A stretch of DNA of 64,000 nt, taken from NCBI RefSeq assembly GCF_002158905.1, contig NZ_CP021431.1, positions 124,001-188,000 on the forward strand, given 5' to 3'. This document shows positions 27,286 through 36,309 of this stretch, one piece after another (position 1 is the first letter of the stretch; each line of letters opens with the position of its first letter). The position numbers and the translations under genes are program-made. Below the pieces are notes generated by a model. It did not search any database and was not told the DNA's origin. It saw nothing but the letters and a program-made list of their open reading frames with translations. This DNA is from Yoonia vestfoldensis (lineage in GTDB: Bacteria > Pseudomonadota > Alphaproteobacteria > Rhodobacterales > Rhodobacteraceae).

Positions 27286-28161
27286 CTAGCGCAGGAAACC
27301 GATCGCATAGGTGGCGGATGTTTGTGCCAGCGTCAGAAACTGGTCCAGGGCCTTGGCCTCTGGCTGCGTTTTGGTCTGGGTTTCAACCATCGCCAGACCG
27401 CCGGTGATGAACAGCGAATCGATCTCTTCCTGCATCGCGCCCAGAATATCGGTATGCACACCATCGCCGATGGCGATGATGCGCGGGTCTTGGGGCAAGT
27501 CCGCCAGCTGCGCCATCCTGCGCCGTGCCAGATCATAGATCGGCGGATGCGGCTTGCCGAAATAAAGGCTCTCGCCGCCCATTTCGGTATAAAGCGCGGC
27601 CAGCGCGCCGGCGCACCATTCGCGCACCTCGCCCCGGTCCACCACGATATCGGGATTGGCGCAGAGCAGTTTCAGCCCCTTTGTTTTCGCATAAAGAAAA
27701 TCGGCACGGTTCACGGCGATATCGGCCATCGGATCGAACGGGCCGCAGCAGACGATGCCTTCGGCCTGATCCAGCGGCACGCGCTGGATATCAACGGGGT
27801 TTTCGATGATCCGCAGCGGCGTGAAGAAATCATCATCACGCGGGCTTTCGCCCATGAAATAGACCTTTTGACCGACGATGCCGCGAAACATCGCCGCGCG
27901 CGCGCTGTCGCCCGATGTGGCGATAGCGTCCCAGGCATCCTCGGGGACGCCCATTGCGAAGATCTGCCGCGCGACCGATTCCCATGGGCGCGGCGAATTG
28001 GTGACCAGCACCACCTTGCCGCCGCCCGCGCGAAAGGCCTGCATCGCCGCGACCGCCTCGGGGAAGGCGCTGATCCCGTTATGCATACAGCCCCAGAGAT
28101 CGACAAAGGCGACATCATATTGGTCCGCAATCGCGGCGAAATTGTCGATAATCCGGGTCAT
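27286..28161 (-). CDS. HAD-superfamily class IIA hydrolase (TIGR01459 type)
   Basis: A 291-residue phosphatase-like protein. The nucleophile motif is FVDLWGCMHNG (family usually DVWGVLHNG). Motif II is VLVTNSPRP, and the C-terminal FGKPHPPIY and AIGDGVHTDILGA complete the metal site. The first Asp is present but the second acid of the usual DxD is replaced, as is common in this subgroup. Substrate unknown, perhaps a sugar phosphate. It starts nine bases after the Mn-pyrophosphatase and is probably co-transcribed with it. Confidence 0.85.
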   Translation of the reverse strand: MTRIIDNFAAIADQYDVAFVDLWGCMHNGISAFPEAVAAMQAFRAGGGKVVLVTNSPRPWESVARQIFAMGVPEDAWDAIATSGDSARAAMFRGIVGQKVYFMGESPRDDDFFTPLRIIENPVDIQRVPLDQAEGIVCCGPFDPMADIAVNRADFLYAKTKGLKLLCANPDIVVDRGEVREWCAGALAALYTEMGGESLYFGKPHPPIYDLARRRMAQLADLPQDPRIIAIGDGVHTDILGAMQEEIDSLFITGGLAMVETQTKTQPEAKALDQFLTLAQTSATYAIGFLR

Positions 28162-28170
28162 GGTGGGCCT

Positions 28171-29088
28171 TTACAGGGTCAGGGCAGGAATGATCTGCAA
28201 TTTGCGGCTCATGATGCCGGGCAGGACAACAATGTCGCCATCCACGGTTGCGCCGAATGACTTTTCCGCCAGCACCTTGGTCAGATCATTGGGGACCAAC
28301 AATGTGGCTTCTTCGTTCAGGATATCGACGATGAACAGCACGACCTGATCGACACCATCGGCCGCAGCCACGCCGGGCATGGCGGCCATCAGGCTGTCCT
28401 TGCGGTCCAGCAGCACGCGCGGCGAGGTGGTTTCCAGAACGGAAATCCGGAATTTGGTGCCTGCGACGGCATATTCCTTGCTGTCCATGCGCAGCAATTC
28501 TTCGTCGGAAAAGGCAGAGACATCGGATTTCGCGGTGAACATCTCATCGGCATAGCCGTTCAGGTCAAGCCCCAGATCGGCGGCCAGCTGTTCGGCCAGT
28601 TCCTTGTCCACCGGCGTTGTCGTGGGCGACCGGAACGCCAGCGTATCGGACAGGATGCAGGACAGCATCAGCCCTTTGATACCTTCGGGCATATGGGCCG
28701 CGTGATCGCCCATCATCTGATGCATGATCGTCGCGGTGCAGGCCAGCGGGCGGATCGTGATGTTGATCGGCGCTTTGGTTTCCAAACCCCCGACCAGTTT
28801 ATGATGGTCGATGATCGCCACCACATCGGCGGCATTGATCCCTGCGGGCAATTCGGCAGGGTTGTTGGTGTCCACGATCACGCATTTCTGGCCTGCCTCC
28901 ACATCACCGATGATCTGCGGCAGATCGAAACCCCAGCGTTTGGCAACAAAGGCGGCCTCGGTATTGGGATTGCCCAGCAGGACGGCCTTGGCGGGGATGC
29001 CGGTATGGTTCAGGAACCAGTCCCAGATCAGCGGCGATCCGGTGCTGTCGGTGTCAGGGGATTTATGGCCGAAAACGAGCGTTGTCAT
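28171..29088 (-). CDS. ppaC: Manganese-dependent (family II) inorganic pyrophosphatase
   Basis: Hydrolyses pyrophosphate to phosphate. The DHH-family motifs are clear: VFGHKSPDTDSTGS (residues 5-18), VDTNNPAEL, AIIDHHKLVGG, and the C-terminal DHHA2 part with SVLETTSPR and a substrate-binding SRKLQIIP. It has 305 residues from the ATG at 29088; an ATG at 29103 is also open. Neither has a strong ribosome-binding site. Confidence 0.93.
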   Translation of the reverse strand: MTTLVFGHKSPDTDSTGSPLIWDWFLNHTGIPAKAVLLGNPNTEAAFVAKRWGFDLPQIIGDVEAGQKCVIVDTNNPAELPAGINAADVVAIIDHHKLVGGLETKAPINITIRPLACTATIMHQMMGDHAAHMPEGIKGLMLSCILSDTLAFRSPTTTPVDKELAEQLAADLGLDLNGYADEMFTAKSDVSAFSDEELLRMDSKEYAVAGTKFRISVLETTSPRVLLDRKDSLMAAMPGVAAADGVDQVVLFIVDILNEEATLLVPNDLTKVLAEKSFGATVDGDIVVLPGIMSRKLQIIPALTL

Positions 29089-29178
29089 GATCAGGACTTT
29101 CATTGGATACGGATTTGGCCCGTATATAGAAGCGACGGCAGGCAGTGTCACCCCATGCAATCCTTGTTATAGAAGCCT

Positions 29179-29886
29179 TTGATGACACTTGTGCAGGTGC
29201 CTTCCATGTCCCCCAACGCCCCGCGAGAGGCCGATCTTTACCCGCCCGTCAAAGCCTATCTTCAGGCCCGCGGCTATGATGTCAAAGGCGAGGTGGGGGC
29301 CGCCGATATTGTGGCGCGGCGCGGCGATGATCTGCTGATCGTGGAATTGAAACGCGGCTTCACCTTGGGGCTGTTCCATCAGGCGGTGGACAGGCTGGCG
29401 CTGACCGATCTGGTCTATGTCGCAGTGCCTGCGGGCGGGCGGGCCAAGGCGCTGGCGGCCAATGTCAAACTGGCGCGGCGGATCGGGTTCGGGGTGATGA
29501 CGGTGCGCTTGCGCGACGGGTTCGTGACGGTGCTGGCCGATCCCGGCCCCTATGCCGCGCGGTTGTCAAAGCCGAAACGCGCGCGGCTGTTGCGTGCTTT
29601 TGACCGCTTGCAGGGCGATCCGAACGCAGGCGGTGCGACGCGCCACGGCATCATCACCGGCTACCGGCAGGATGCTTTGCGCTGCGCGCGGTTTCTGGCA
29701 GTGCATGGCCCGTCACAGGGCGCCAAGGTCAAGACCTGGGCCGAGGTGCCGCAGGCCACGCGGATCATGGCGGATAATCACTATGGCTGGTTTCACAGGG
29801 TCGCGCGCGGCGTGTTCGATGTGACGCCTGCAGGGCGCAAGGGGCTGGCCGATTACGGTGATGAACTGGATGATGCGGCAGGCTGA
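29179..29886 (+). CDS. DUF2161 protein, PD-(D/E)xK-type putative nuclease
   Basis: A 235-residue DUF2161 protein. The N-terminal half carries a restriction-endonuclease-like core: EADLYPPVKAYLQARGYDVKGEVG, then AADIVARRGDDLLIVELKRG with Asp and Glu-x-Lys of the active site. The C-terminal half looks like a winged helix (VKTWAEVPQATRIMADNHYGWFHR). It is annotated as a putative phosphodiesterase in related bacteria; no experimental role is known to me. Start uncertain (29179, 29182 or 29206). Divergent from ppaC. Confidence 0.82.
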   Translation: MMTLVQVPSMSPNAPREADLYPPVKAYLQARGYDVKGEVGAADIVARRGDDLLIVELKRGFTLGLFHQAVDRLALTDLVYVAVPAGGRAKALAANVKLARRIGFGVMTVRLRDGFVTVLADPGPYAARLSKPKRARLLRAFDRLQGDPNAGGATRHGIITGYRQDALRCARFLAVHGPSQGAKVKTWAEVPQATRIMADNHYGWFHRVARGVFDVTPAGRKGLADYGDELDDAAG

Positions 29887-29891
29887 TCCGG

Positions 29892-30881
29892 TCAGTCGCG
29901 CCGTGCCAGATCCCAGCCATCGTTTTCCAGCAATTGCAGCACGCCGAAATCGCCGAACAGATGCGCCGCACCAAAGGCAAGGACTGCGCGGTCATGGTCG
30001 GCCATCGCCTGTGCGATCACGGGCATCCAGTTGCGGTTGCGCTGGACCAGCAGCATGTCTTCCATCTCGGCAAAGATCGCGGCACCGGTTGCGGGATCAA
30101 GCCCCGGTGTATCAGCCACCGCAAGGCGCGACATTTCCCACAGCCGCCCGATCTGATTGCTGAAATAGCTGTCCAGCATGGCGACGAACATCTGTTGTTG
30201 CATCTCGGGGCTGACAAGGCTGAGCCGCAGCATGTCGATCTGTTCCTCCATTGTGCCGGTCTGGAACATCTCGAACAGGGTCGTATAGGGTTCCAGCGCC
30301 TGCATCGGAATGTCATTTGCGCTGGCCAGATCGCTGATCATGGCGTCCAGCCCCCTGATCCCCTGCGCCAGATCCATCATCGCGCAGGGCGGGATGGCCA
30401 GCAGCAGCGACAGATACCAAGGCTGCATCTGCGCAACCATGAACCCCGGCACGCCCCGGTCGCTGGCCGCTTTGGACAGCTGCGCCCAGGTCTGCGCATC
30501 CAGCAGGTCGGGCAGGGTCGGGCCGTGCGTGATCATGACCATCTCGGGCCGTGCGGCCAGCATGGTTTCCAGCGCGCGCTGGTCGTCGGGGGTTGCTTCG
30601 AGCAGGACGACATCGGCAGCCAGCACATCCGCCGCGATCATGTCAAAGATCGGTTCCAGCCGCGCGTCGTAGATATGCATCGTGCCGACCAGGGTGATGG
30701 CCTTGCCATCTCGCGTGGCATCCCAGATCAGCCCTTCGGCATAGGGCAGATCGGCGGTGGCCTGATCCAGCTGCGCCAGCTGATCCTGGGTCAGCAGGTC
30801 GATATAGCTGGTGCCGACGCATTGCGCCGCTGCATGGCTGGCCGTCAGCAGCAGGGCGGCGGCAAGGGCGTGTCGAAACAT
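29892..30881 (-). CDS. TraB/GumN family protein, exported
   Basis: A 329-residue protein with a signal peptide (FRHALAAALLLTASHAAA, cleavage about residue 19) and the TraB/GumN marks: GTMHIYD near residue 66 and a C-terminal AFGAAHLFGDFGVLQLLENDGW. The family resembles TIKI-type metalloproteases; GxxH and the second His motif would bind metal. Likely periplasmic; substrate unknown. Convergent with DUF2161, five bases apart. Confidence 0.88.
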   Translation of the reverse strand: MFRHALAAALLLTASHAAAQCVGTSYIDLLTQDQLAQLDQATADLPYAEGLIWDATRDGKAITLVGTMHIYDARLEPIFDMIAADVLAADVVLLEATPDDQRALETMLAARPEMVMITHGPTLPDLLDAQTWAQLSKAASDRGVPGFMVAQMQPWYLSLLLAIPPCAMMDLAQGIRGLDAMISDLASANDIPMQALEPYTTLFEMFQTGTMEEQIDMLRLSLVSPEMQQQMFVAMLDSYFSNQIGRLWEMSRLAVADTPGLDPATGAAIFAEMEDMLLVQRNRNWMPVIAQAMADHDRAVLAFGAAHLFGDFGVLQLLENDGWDLARRD

Positions 30882-30961
30882 TGCGTCATTCCTCTGGGTT
30901 GTGGCGGGGTCAGTTTAAAACAGGCGCGGGCCGGGTCAATTGCCCTGCGCGCGCCCGCCCG

Positions 30962-31945
30962 TTATTCCGCCGGATCGGCCCAGGGGGCGGCAACATCAAC
31001 GGATAGCAGCGGCATGGCCCCCTGCCGTGCGGTCAGGCCGATCCTGCCGTGATGCGTGACACCGGGCAGATGCAGCGGCGCCAGCGCGTCCAGCAGCGCA
31101 CTATATCCATGCAGCCGCGCGCCGCCGCAGGCCTTGATCCGCCGGGCGATCCTGGCATCGCAGCCCAGCAGCTCTGCCGCGCCAAGAAAGAGCGTCAGCA
31201 CAGGTGGCTGTGCGGCCTTATGGCGGGTCGCCAGCGCGAAATGCAGATCGCCCAGCGGCAAGGGCGCGCCGGGTGCCGCATCGGCCAGCCCCTCAATCGC
31301 CCGCGCCAAAAGATCGGGCGAGACCTGCGCGATCTCGGCCAGCAAGGGCAGATGCGCCAGCGTCGCGCGCTTGATCGTGCCGTGCAACGTCCTGATGCCC
31401 GTGCTGCCATCACAGGCAAGCTGCGTCAGCCTGACATCATGCCTGCCGATCCCCGACAGGGCGGTGCTGATCGCGGGGGTCAGCAGCGCGCCCAGATCCG
31501 CCGCCGCCGCGGGCAGTTCGACAAGCAGGCGCATCTCGCGCTTTTGCGCATGCTGCGTGATGGCAAGCCGCGCGCCATAGATCAATGGCCCCGCACCCTG
31601 CGCCGCCGCCAGCACGTCGCGCAGCGCCGGTTGGGGCAGCGGATAACCTAGATCGGCCATGATCCGGCAGGCTTTGTCCAGCCTGTCCTGTGCCGGTTTG
31701 CCGGGATCGTCGATTTCCGTGGTGATTTGCAGGCCCCGCCTGCCGCTGGCAAAGACCACATTGGTTGGCGCGCCGGTGCGGGTCAGCGCGCTGGGCTGCC
31801 AATCGGCCCAGCCCGAATGATCCATGACGCCCAGATCATGCAGCAGCCTTTCCATGGCGTCGCCCGTGGTCCCGAACCGGCGCAGATAGGAACACCATTC
31901 AAAGTCCCGGCGCGACGGAATGGCAGGTGCAAAATTGAACATCAC
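30962..31945 (-). CDS. Unrecognised conserved-looking protein, 327 aa
   Basis: I do not recognise this family. No signal peptide or membrane segment is visible. The sequence has clear domain character: a DFEWCSYLRRFGTTGDAMERLLHDLG helix region, then strands (NVVFASGRRGLQITTEIDDP, LIYGARLAITQ, EMRLLVELP), then HDVRLTQLACDG and a C-terminal repeat of similar strand-helix units. Alternation of strands around short helices could suit an antiparallel barrel, but this is speculation. It is monocistronic, and the ATG choice (31945 or 31942) is open. Codon use matches the neighbours. Confidence 0.6.
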   Translation of the reverse strand: MMFNFAPAIPSRRDFEWCSYLRRFGTTGDAMERLLHDLGVMDHSGWADWQPSALTRTGAPTNVVFASGRRGLQITTEIDDPGKPAQDRLDKACRIMADLGYPLPQPALRDVLAAAQGAGPLIYGARLAITQHAQKREMRLLVELPAAAADLGALLTPAISTALSGIGRHDVRLTQLACDGSTGIRTLHGTIKRATLAHLPLLAEIAQVSPDLLARAIEGLADAAPGAPLPLGDLHFALATRHKAAQPPVLTLFLGAAELLGCDARIARRIKACGGARLHGYSALLDALAPLHLPGVTHHGRIGLTARQGAMPLLSVDVAAPWADPAE

Positions 31946-32289
31946 GACACCTTCGTCTATTGGCGGCAGATCATGCGCCTGATCAATCTGGCCAGCCTGC
32001 CATCGCGATCACGGCCATCATCATGCCGTCGGGGTGGCGGGTCGGCCACGCTGTCTGGGATCTTTGTATGTGTGCAAGATCGCGCGGCGCGATGCGATAT
32101 TTTATCGCAGCCCTGCCCCCGGCGGCCATGGCGGGGGCCGCCATTTACCAATTTTTCACAATTTCCGGTGTTCCGATTGCATGCGCAGAGATGATCATGA
32201 ATGATACATTATCCGCTGCTTGCCGATTGTCCTGACCGCAAGCATCCCGCACCGGCCTTGCAACCTGCTTTACAATTGTGACGTTAATC
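31946..32289. other. Intergenic region upstream of the two-component operon
   Basis: About 330 bases without a gene. It contains a 6-bp GC hairpin (GCCCCC, 32115-32120, with GGGGGC, 32133-32138). The AT-richer stretch at 32140-32215 before the response-regulator gene probably holds its promoter, but I could not settle on one pair of boxes. Confidence 0.4.
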
Positions 32290-32952
32290 ATGCGCATTCT
32301 CTTGGTTGAAGACGAGCCCATGCTCGCGCAGCAGATCAATACCGTTCTGGTGACCGAAGGCTATGCCGTGGATATCGCCGATGACGGTATCACCGCCGAG
32401 CGTCTGGCCCTCTTGCAGTCCTATGATACGATCGTGCTGGATATGGGGCTGCCCGGCCGCGACGGGATGCAGGTGCTCAGGAACTGGCGCGCTGCTGGTA
32501 TGCGCGCCCCGGTCCTGATCTTGTCGGCGCGCGATGGCTGGACCGAACGGGTCGATGGGCTGGATGCCGGTGCTGACGATTATCTGACCAAGCCATTTCA
32601 CATGCCAGAACTTTGCGCCCGGCTGCGGGCGATGATCCGGCGCAAATCCGACCAGCCCAGCCCGGTTTTCGAACAGGGTGATGTCCTGTTCGATTCGCGT
32701 ATCAATCAGGTCATGCGCGCCGGAAAAAGCGTCAGGCTGACCGCGCAGGAAATGGTGGTCCTGGCCTATCTTTTCCATAACGCGGGGCGGTTGGTGTCGC
32801 GCAGTGAATTGTCACAGCATCTCTATCATCATGATGGCGAGCGCGAGTCCAATACGATTGCCGTCTTTATCAACCGTCTGCGCAAGAAACTGGGTGACAG
32901 CCTGATCGATACGGTGCGGGGCCGGGGCTATATGATCAAGGCGCCCGAATGA
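32290..32952 (+). CDS. OmpR/PhoP-type response regulator
   Basis: A 220-residue transcription factor. The receiver domain (residues 1-115) has the acidic pocket (VEDE), the phosphoacceptor D51 in VLDMGLPG and the switch Lys in LTKPF. The C-terminal winged helix (about 125-218) ends with the typical NTIAVFINRLRKKLG, DTVRGRGYMI. An in-frame GTG at 32278 is an alternative start. The kinase gene overlaps its end by four bases, so the pair is one system. Confidence 0.93.
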   Translation: MRILLVEDEPMLAQQINTVLVTEGYAVDIADDGITAERLALLQSYDTIVLDMGLPGRDGMQVLRNWRAAGMRAPVLILSARDGWTERVDGLDAGADDYLTKPFHMPELCARLRAMIRRKSDQPSPVFEQGDVLFDSRINQVMRAGKSVRLTAQEMVVLAYLFHNAGRLVSRSELSQHLYHHDGERESNTIAVFINRLRKKLGDSLIDTVRGRGYMIKAPE

Positions 32953-34292
32953 CATCTTTGCGCGGTCGGGCCGTGATCGGCGGCATTCTCTGGGCGGCGG
33001 TGACAATCTCTTTGGGGTTCGCCGGGCTGCAATCCTTCATTGATCAAGGCGCCGAAGAACGGTTCGACGAATTGCTGCTGGCCCGCCTGTCACAGGTGGT
33101 CGCGGCCGTCGAAAATGTGGCCGACACCCCCGAGGCAATCGCGGGCGCGGTGGGTGATCCGATGTATCTGCGCCCGATGTCGGGGCTTTATTGGCAAGTC
33201 GAAAACGAAGCCGGTCAGCTGTTCCGCTCGCAGTCTTTGGGCGATCATATCTTGCCGCGCCCTGCGATGGCCGTTGACGGGATCATGACAGAGCGCTTGC
33301 TGGGCCCGCTGCGTGACCCGCTGCGCGGCATGTCCCGCCGCCTGGTGCTGGATGATGGCAATATCTGGCATGTGCAGGTGGCAAAATCGCTGCGCAGCCT
33401 GCAAAGAGAATTGGCCCAATTGCGTGAAATCATGCTGACGGCCTTTACCTTCGTCGTGGTGATCGGTGTCGTCGGCGCCTTGTTGCAGGTCACCGTCGCG
33501 CTGCGCCCCATCGAAAAGCTGCGCCGCGATGTGCAGCAACGCTGGACCAGCGAGGGTGGCATGGACCACGGCAAATACCCAGAGGAAGTCGCCCCGCTGG
33601 TCTATGATATCGACACGCTTCTGACCCGCAACCGCGAGATCGTGCAGCAATCGCGCAAACAGGCGGCCGATCTTGGTCATGCGATCAAGACCCCCGCCGC
33701 GATCATGCGCAACGAACTGGACGCGCTGGCGCGTCAGGGCCAGCCTGTGGATGCGGCGATTGCCGCGCTGGACCGTCTGGATGCCCAGCTGAAACGGGCC
33801 TTTGGCCGGATGCGCGCGCAGACCGGCATCGCCGCCTTGCCCGCCGTCACCGAGATGGACCGGTCCTTGGGTCGGATGGTCTGTGCTTTCACCGATATGG
33901 CGGCGCAGCGCGGCCTGACGCTGACCGCGCATTATCCACCCGGCCAGCGGCTGCGGATCGACCCGACCGATCTGGATGAAGTGCTGGGCAACCTGCTGGA
34001 CAATGCGCTGAAATGGGCTGACAGCACGATCCGTTTGACGGCCAGCCCGCAGGCGGATGGCGTGGTCATCACGCTGGAAGATGACGGGCCGGGGATTCCG
34101 GCGGACCAGATCGCGCTTGCGATGGGCAGTGGCCAGCGGTTGGACAATGCCAAACCGGGGACCGGCCTTGGCCTGTCGATCGCGGCGGATCTGTTGCAGG
34201 CCTATGGCAGCGCGCTGGTGCTGGATCGCTCTGTGAATTTGCATGGGCTGCGTGCGGCGTTCCGGCTGCACAGCGTCCAGCCGCAGGGTTGA
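32949..34292 (+). CDS. PhoQ-like sensor histidine kinase
   Basis: A 447-residue membrane kinase. Transmembrane segments lie near residues 8-27 and 158-180, with a periplasmic sensor between. A HAMP-like linker (LRPIEKLRRDVQQ) follows. The phosphorylated His244 lies in ADLGHAIKTPAAIM, the H-box form of the PhoQ group. ATP-binding N (NLLDNALKWA), G1 (DDGPGIP) and G2 (GTGLGLSIA) boxes are present. Overlaps the regulator gene (ATGA). PhoQ-like kinases sense divalent cations or envelope stress; that is only a family-based guess here. Confidence 0.92.
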   Translation: MTSLRGRAVIGGILWAAVTISLGFAGLQSFIDQGAEERFDELLLARLSQVVAAVENVADTPEAIAGAVGDPMYLRPMSGLYWQVENEAGQLFRSQSLGDHILPRPAMAVDGIMTERLLGPLRDPLRGMSRRLVLDDGNIWHVQVAKSLRSLQRELAQLREIMLTAFTFVVVIGVVGALLQVTVALRPIEKLRRDVQQRWTSEGGMDHGKYPEEVAPLVYDIDTLLTRNREIVQQSRKQAADLGHAIKTPAAIMRNELDALARQGQPVDAAIAALDRLDAQLKRAFGRMRAQTGIAALPAVTEMDRSLGRMVCAFTDMAAQRGLTLTAHYPPGQRLRIDPTDLDEVLGNLLDNALKWADSTIRLTASPQADGVVITLEDDGPGIPADQIALAMGSGQRLDNAKPGTGLGLSIAADLLQAYGSALVLDRSVNLHGLRAAFRLHSVQPQG

Positions 34293-34354
34293 CAAGCGGG
34301 CGTTTTCCCCTTGCATGTCCCGACCAGGACAATGCGCCAAAACGGAGACCGCCC

Positions 34355-35332
34355 ATGCCCCGCCTGACCAAGATCCTGATCCTGGCCGTGCTGCTTTTCG
34401 GCGGTTACTGGTTTGCCGGATCGCAGCTGCTGCAAGCCGCACCCGACAGGGCGGCCCGCCTTTTGGCGGCGCAAGGTGTCGATATGCAGGTCGGCTCTGT
34501 CGCGACAACCGGTTTCCCCGCAAGGTTCGAGACAAGGCTTGGCGATCTGCAGCTGACCCATGCTGCATGGGCATGGCAGGGCACGGGGCTAGAACTGCAG
34601 GCCGATAGCCTGCGCCCGCTGGCGGTCAATGTCACTTTGCCGCCGGAACAGGATCTGCGCATCGCGGGCCAATCCTTGCAGATCACCAGCGCGGCATGGC
34701 AGATCGCAGCCGCGCTGCGCCCCACGACACGGCTGCCCTTTGATCGCGCCAGCCTGCGGATGGACCGGTCCGAAATCGTGTCGCAGGCCGGTTGGCAAAT
34801 GGGGCTGCGCGCATTGGTCATGACCCTTGCGCTGGCCCCGGATCAAGAGACGATCTATGATGCCACGCTGACCGCCGAGGCCATCACCTTTCCCGCCTTG
34901 ATGCGCGACCAGATCGACCCGCAAGGCCAGCTTGGCCCGCAATTGGACGCTCTGCGCGGTGCGGCCCGCCTCACCCTTGCCCGCCCGCTTGATCGTAATC
35001 TGCAAGGGCAGCTGCCGGATCTGGACCATATCGCGCTGGATGATCTGCAAATCGACTGGGGGCCGGTCACCGTGCAGATGTCGGGCGATATCGCGGTGGA
35101 TGCGGCCGGTATGCCCACGGGGGTGATCATGCTGCGCACGCGGCAATGGCAAACCGTCATTGATCTGTTGATTGCCTCTGGCGTCATTGACGCGGGGCTG
35201 GCCCAGACCGTCACCCGGTTTGCGGGCTTCATGGTGGATGGCGAAGGCGTGCTGAACCTGCCCCTGACGTTTCAGGACGGGGTCGCGCTGGTCGGGCCGG
35301 TGCCGGTTGGCCCTGCCCCACGTTTGCGCTAG
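34355..35332 (+). CDS. DUF2125 family exported protein
   Basis: A 325-residue protein with an N-terminal signal or anchor (LTKILILAVLLFGGYWFAG) and the DUF2125 pattern of repeated beta-rich segments (GFPARFETRLGDLQL, DSLRPLAVNVTLPPEQDL). Function unknown; such proteins resemble AsmA/YdgA-like envelope proteins. The ATG at 34355 has GGAGA nine bases upstream and is preferred over the frame start at 34289. It follows the kinase gene on the same strand by 60 bases and ends four bases inside the convergent YcjF gene. Confidence 0.82.
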   Translation: MPRLTKILILAVLLFGGYWFAGSQLLQAAPDRAARLLAAQGVDMQVGSVATTGFPARFETRLGDLQLTHAAWAWQGTGLELQADSLRPLAVNVTLPPEQDLRIAGQSLQITSAAWQIAAALRPTTRLPFDRASLRMDRSEIVSQAGWQMGLRALVMTLALAPDQETIYDATLTAEAITFPALMRDQIDPQGQLGPQLDALRGAARLTLARPLDRNLQGQLPDLDHIALDDLQIDWGPVTVQMSGDIAVDAAGMPTGVIMLRTRQWQTVIDLLIASGVIDAGLAQTVTRFAGFMVDGEGVLNLPLTFQDGVALVGPVPVGPAPRLR

Positions 35333-36309
35333 GCGGGGCTGAACAAGCCTGTCAGCGCGCGGCGCACCAAGGCGGTAACGGATGGGCGCGGGCTGGCGTG
35401 AAACGGCAGTGGGCGGCAGACCTCGATCGCCGCGACCCCGACACGGGCGGTCAATGCGCCGTTGACCACGCCTTCGCCGAACCGCCGCGACACTTTGGCC
35501 AGCAGCCCGCCCCCTGCGATGGTGCCGATCAGATCATCCCCCACCGCCAGGGCCCCTGTCGCCAGCAGATGTGTCAACACCCCGCGCGTCAGCCGCCAGC
35601 TGCCCAATGTGCCCGAGCGCCCGCCATAGATTTCCGCGATCCGCCGGATCATCCGCAAATTCGCGCTCAGCGCGGTGATCAGATCGGCCAGCGCCAGCGG
35701 CACAAAGGCCGTGACCATCGCGACTTGGCGGGCCGCGCCTTCCACCTCGCGCAGGGCGCGCTGGTCCAAAGGGTGCAGCAGCGTGGTTTCCGCCAGCCCC
35801 AGCAGCGCATCGGCATCCAGCATATCGCCCTGCCTTTGCGCCAGTTCTGCCTTGCCCCAAGCGGTGTCGTCACGCCCGGCATAAAGCTGGTCCAGCGCGC
35901 CGATCACCTGCCGCGCGCTGTGAAGGTCATTGCTGACCAGCGCATCCCGCGCGCTGATCTGCAGGGCGTCCAATTTGCGCAAGCGGCTAAAGGCCGATAA
36001 TTCACGCAGCCCGATGATGACCAGCACCAACAGCAAAAGCCCGATCAGGACGGTCGCGATCCCGCCCAGCACCGGCGCGCGCGCCAGCAATCCGGTGACG
36101 TAATCCCACGCCGCCAGCGACACGACAAAGCCTGCCAGCAGCAGGGCAAGGCCCCAGAACCAGCGCGCCAGCGGCGATGGCGGGCGGCTGGCGACCACGG
36201 CAAGGCGTTGCATCGCGGCGCCCTGCACTGCGTCGGGGACAGCGGGGGCGGTGTCGGGGCGGGCCATGTCCTGCCCGTCAAGATCAATCAGAACCGGTTT
36301 GCGGGTCAT
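35329..36309 (-). CDS. TIGR01620/YcjF-type membrane protein (DUF697)
   Basis: A 326-residue inner-membrane protein. After a soluble N-terminus, two adjacent transmembrane helices (about residues 47-70 and 75-99) are followed by a helical region and a glycine-rich C-terminal DUF697 part (GGLLAKVSRRFGEGVVNGALTARVGVAAIEVCRPLPF). The start overlaps the ycjX-type gene by four bases (ATGA-like), the usual ycjX-ycjF order. Probably acts with the YcjX GTPase-like protein in envelope stress; function unproven. Confidence 0.9.
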   Translation of the reverse strand: MTRKPVLIDLDGQDMARPDTAPAVPDAVQGAAMQRLAVVASRPPSPLARWFWGLALLLAGFVVSLAAWDYVTGLLARAPVLGGIATVLIGLLLLVLVIIGLRELSAFSRLRKLDALQISARDALVSNDLHSARQVIGALDQLYAGRDDTAWGKAELAQRQGDMLDADALLGLAETTLLHPLDQRALREVEGAARQVAMVTAFVPLALADLITALSANLRMIRRIAEIYGGRSGTLGSWRLTRGVLTHLLATGALAVGDDLIGTIAGGGLLAKVSRRFGEGVVNGALTARVGVAAIEVCRPLPFHASPRPSVTALVRRALTGLFSPA

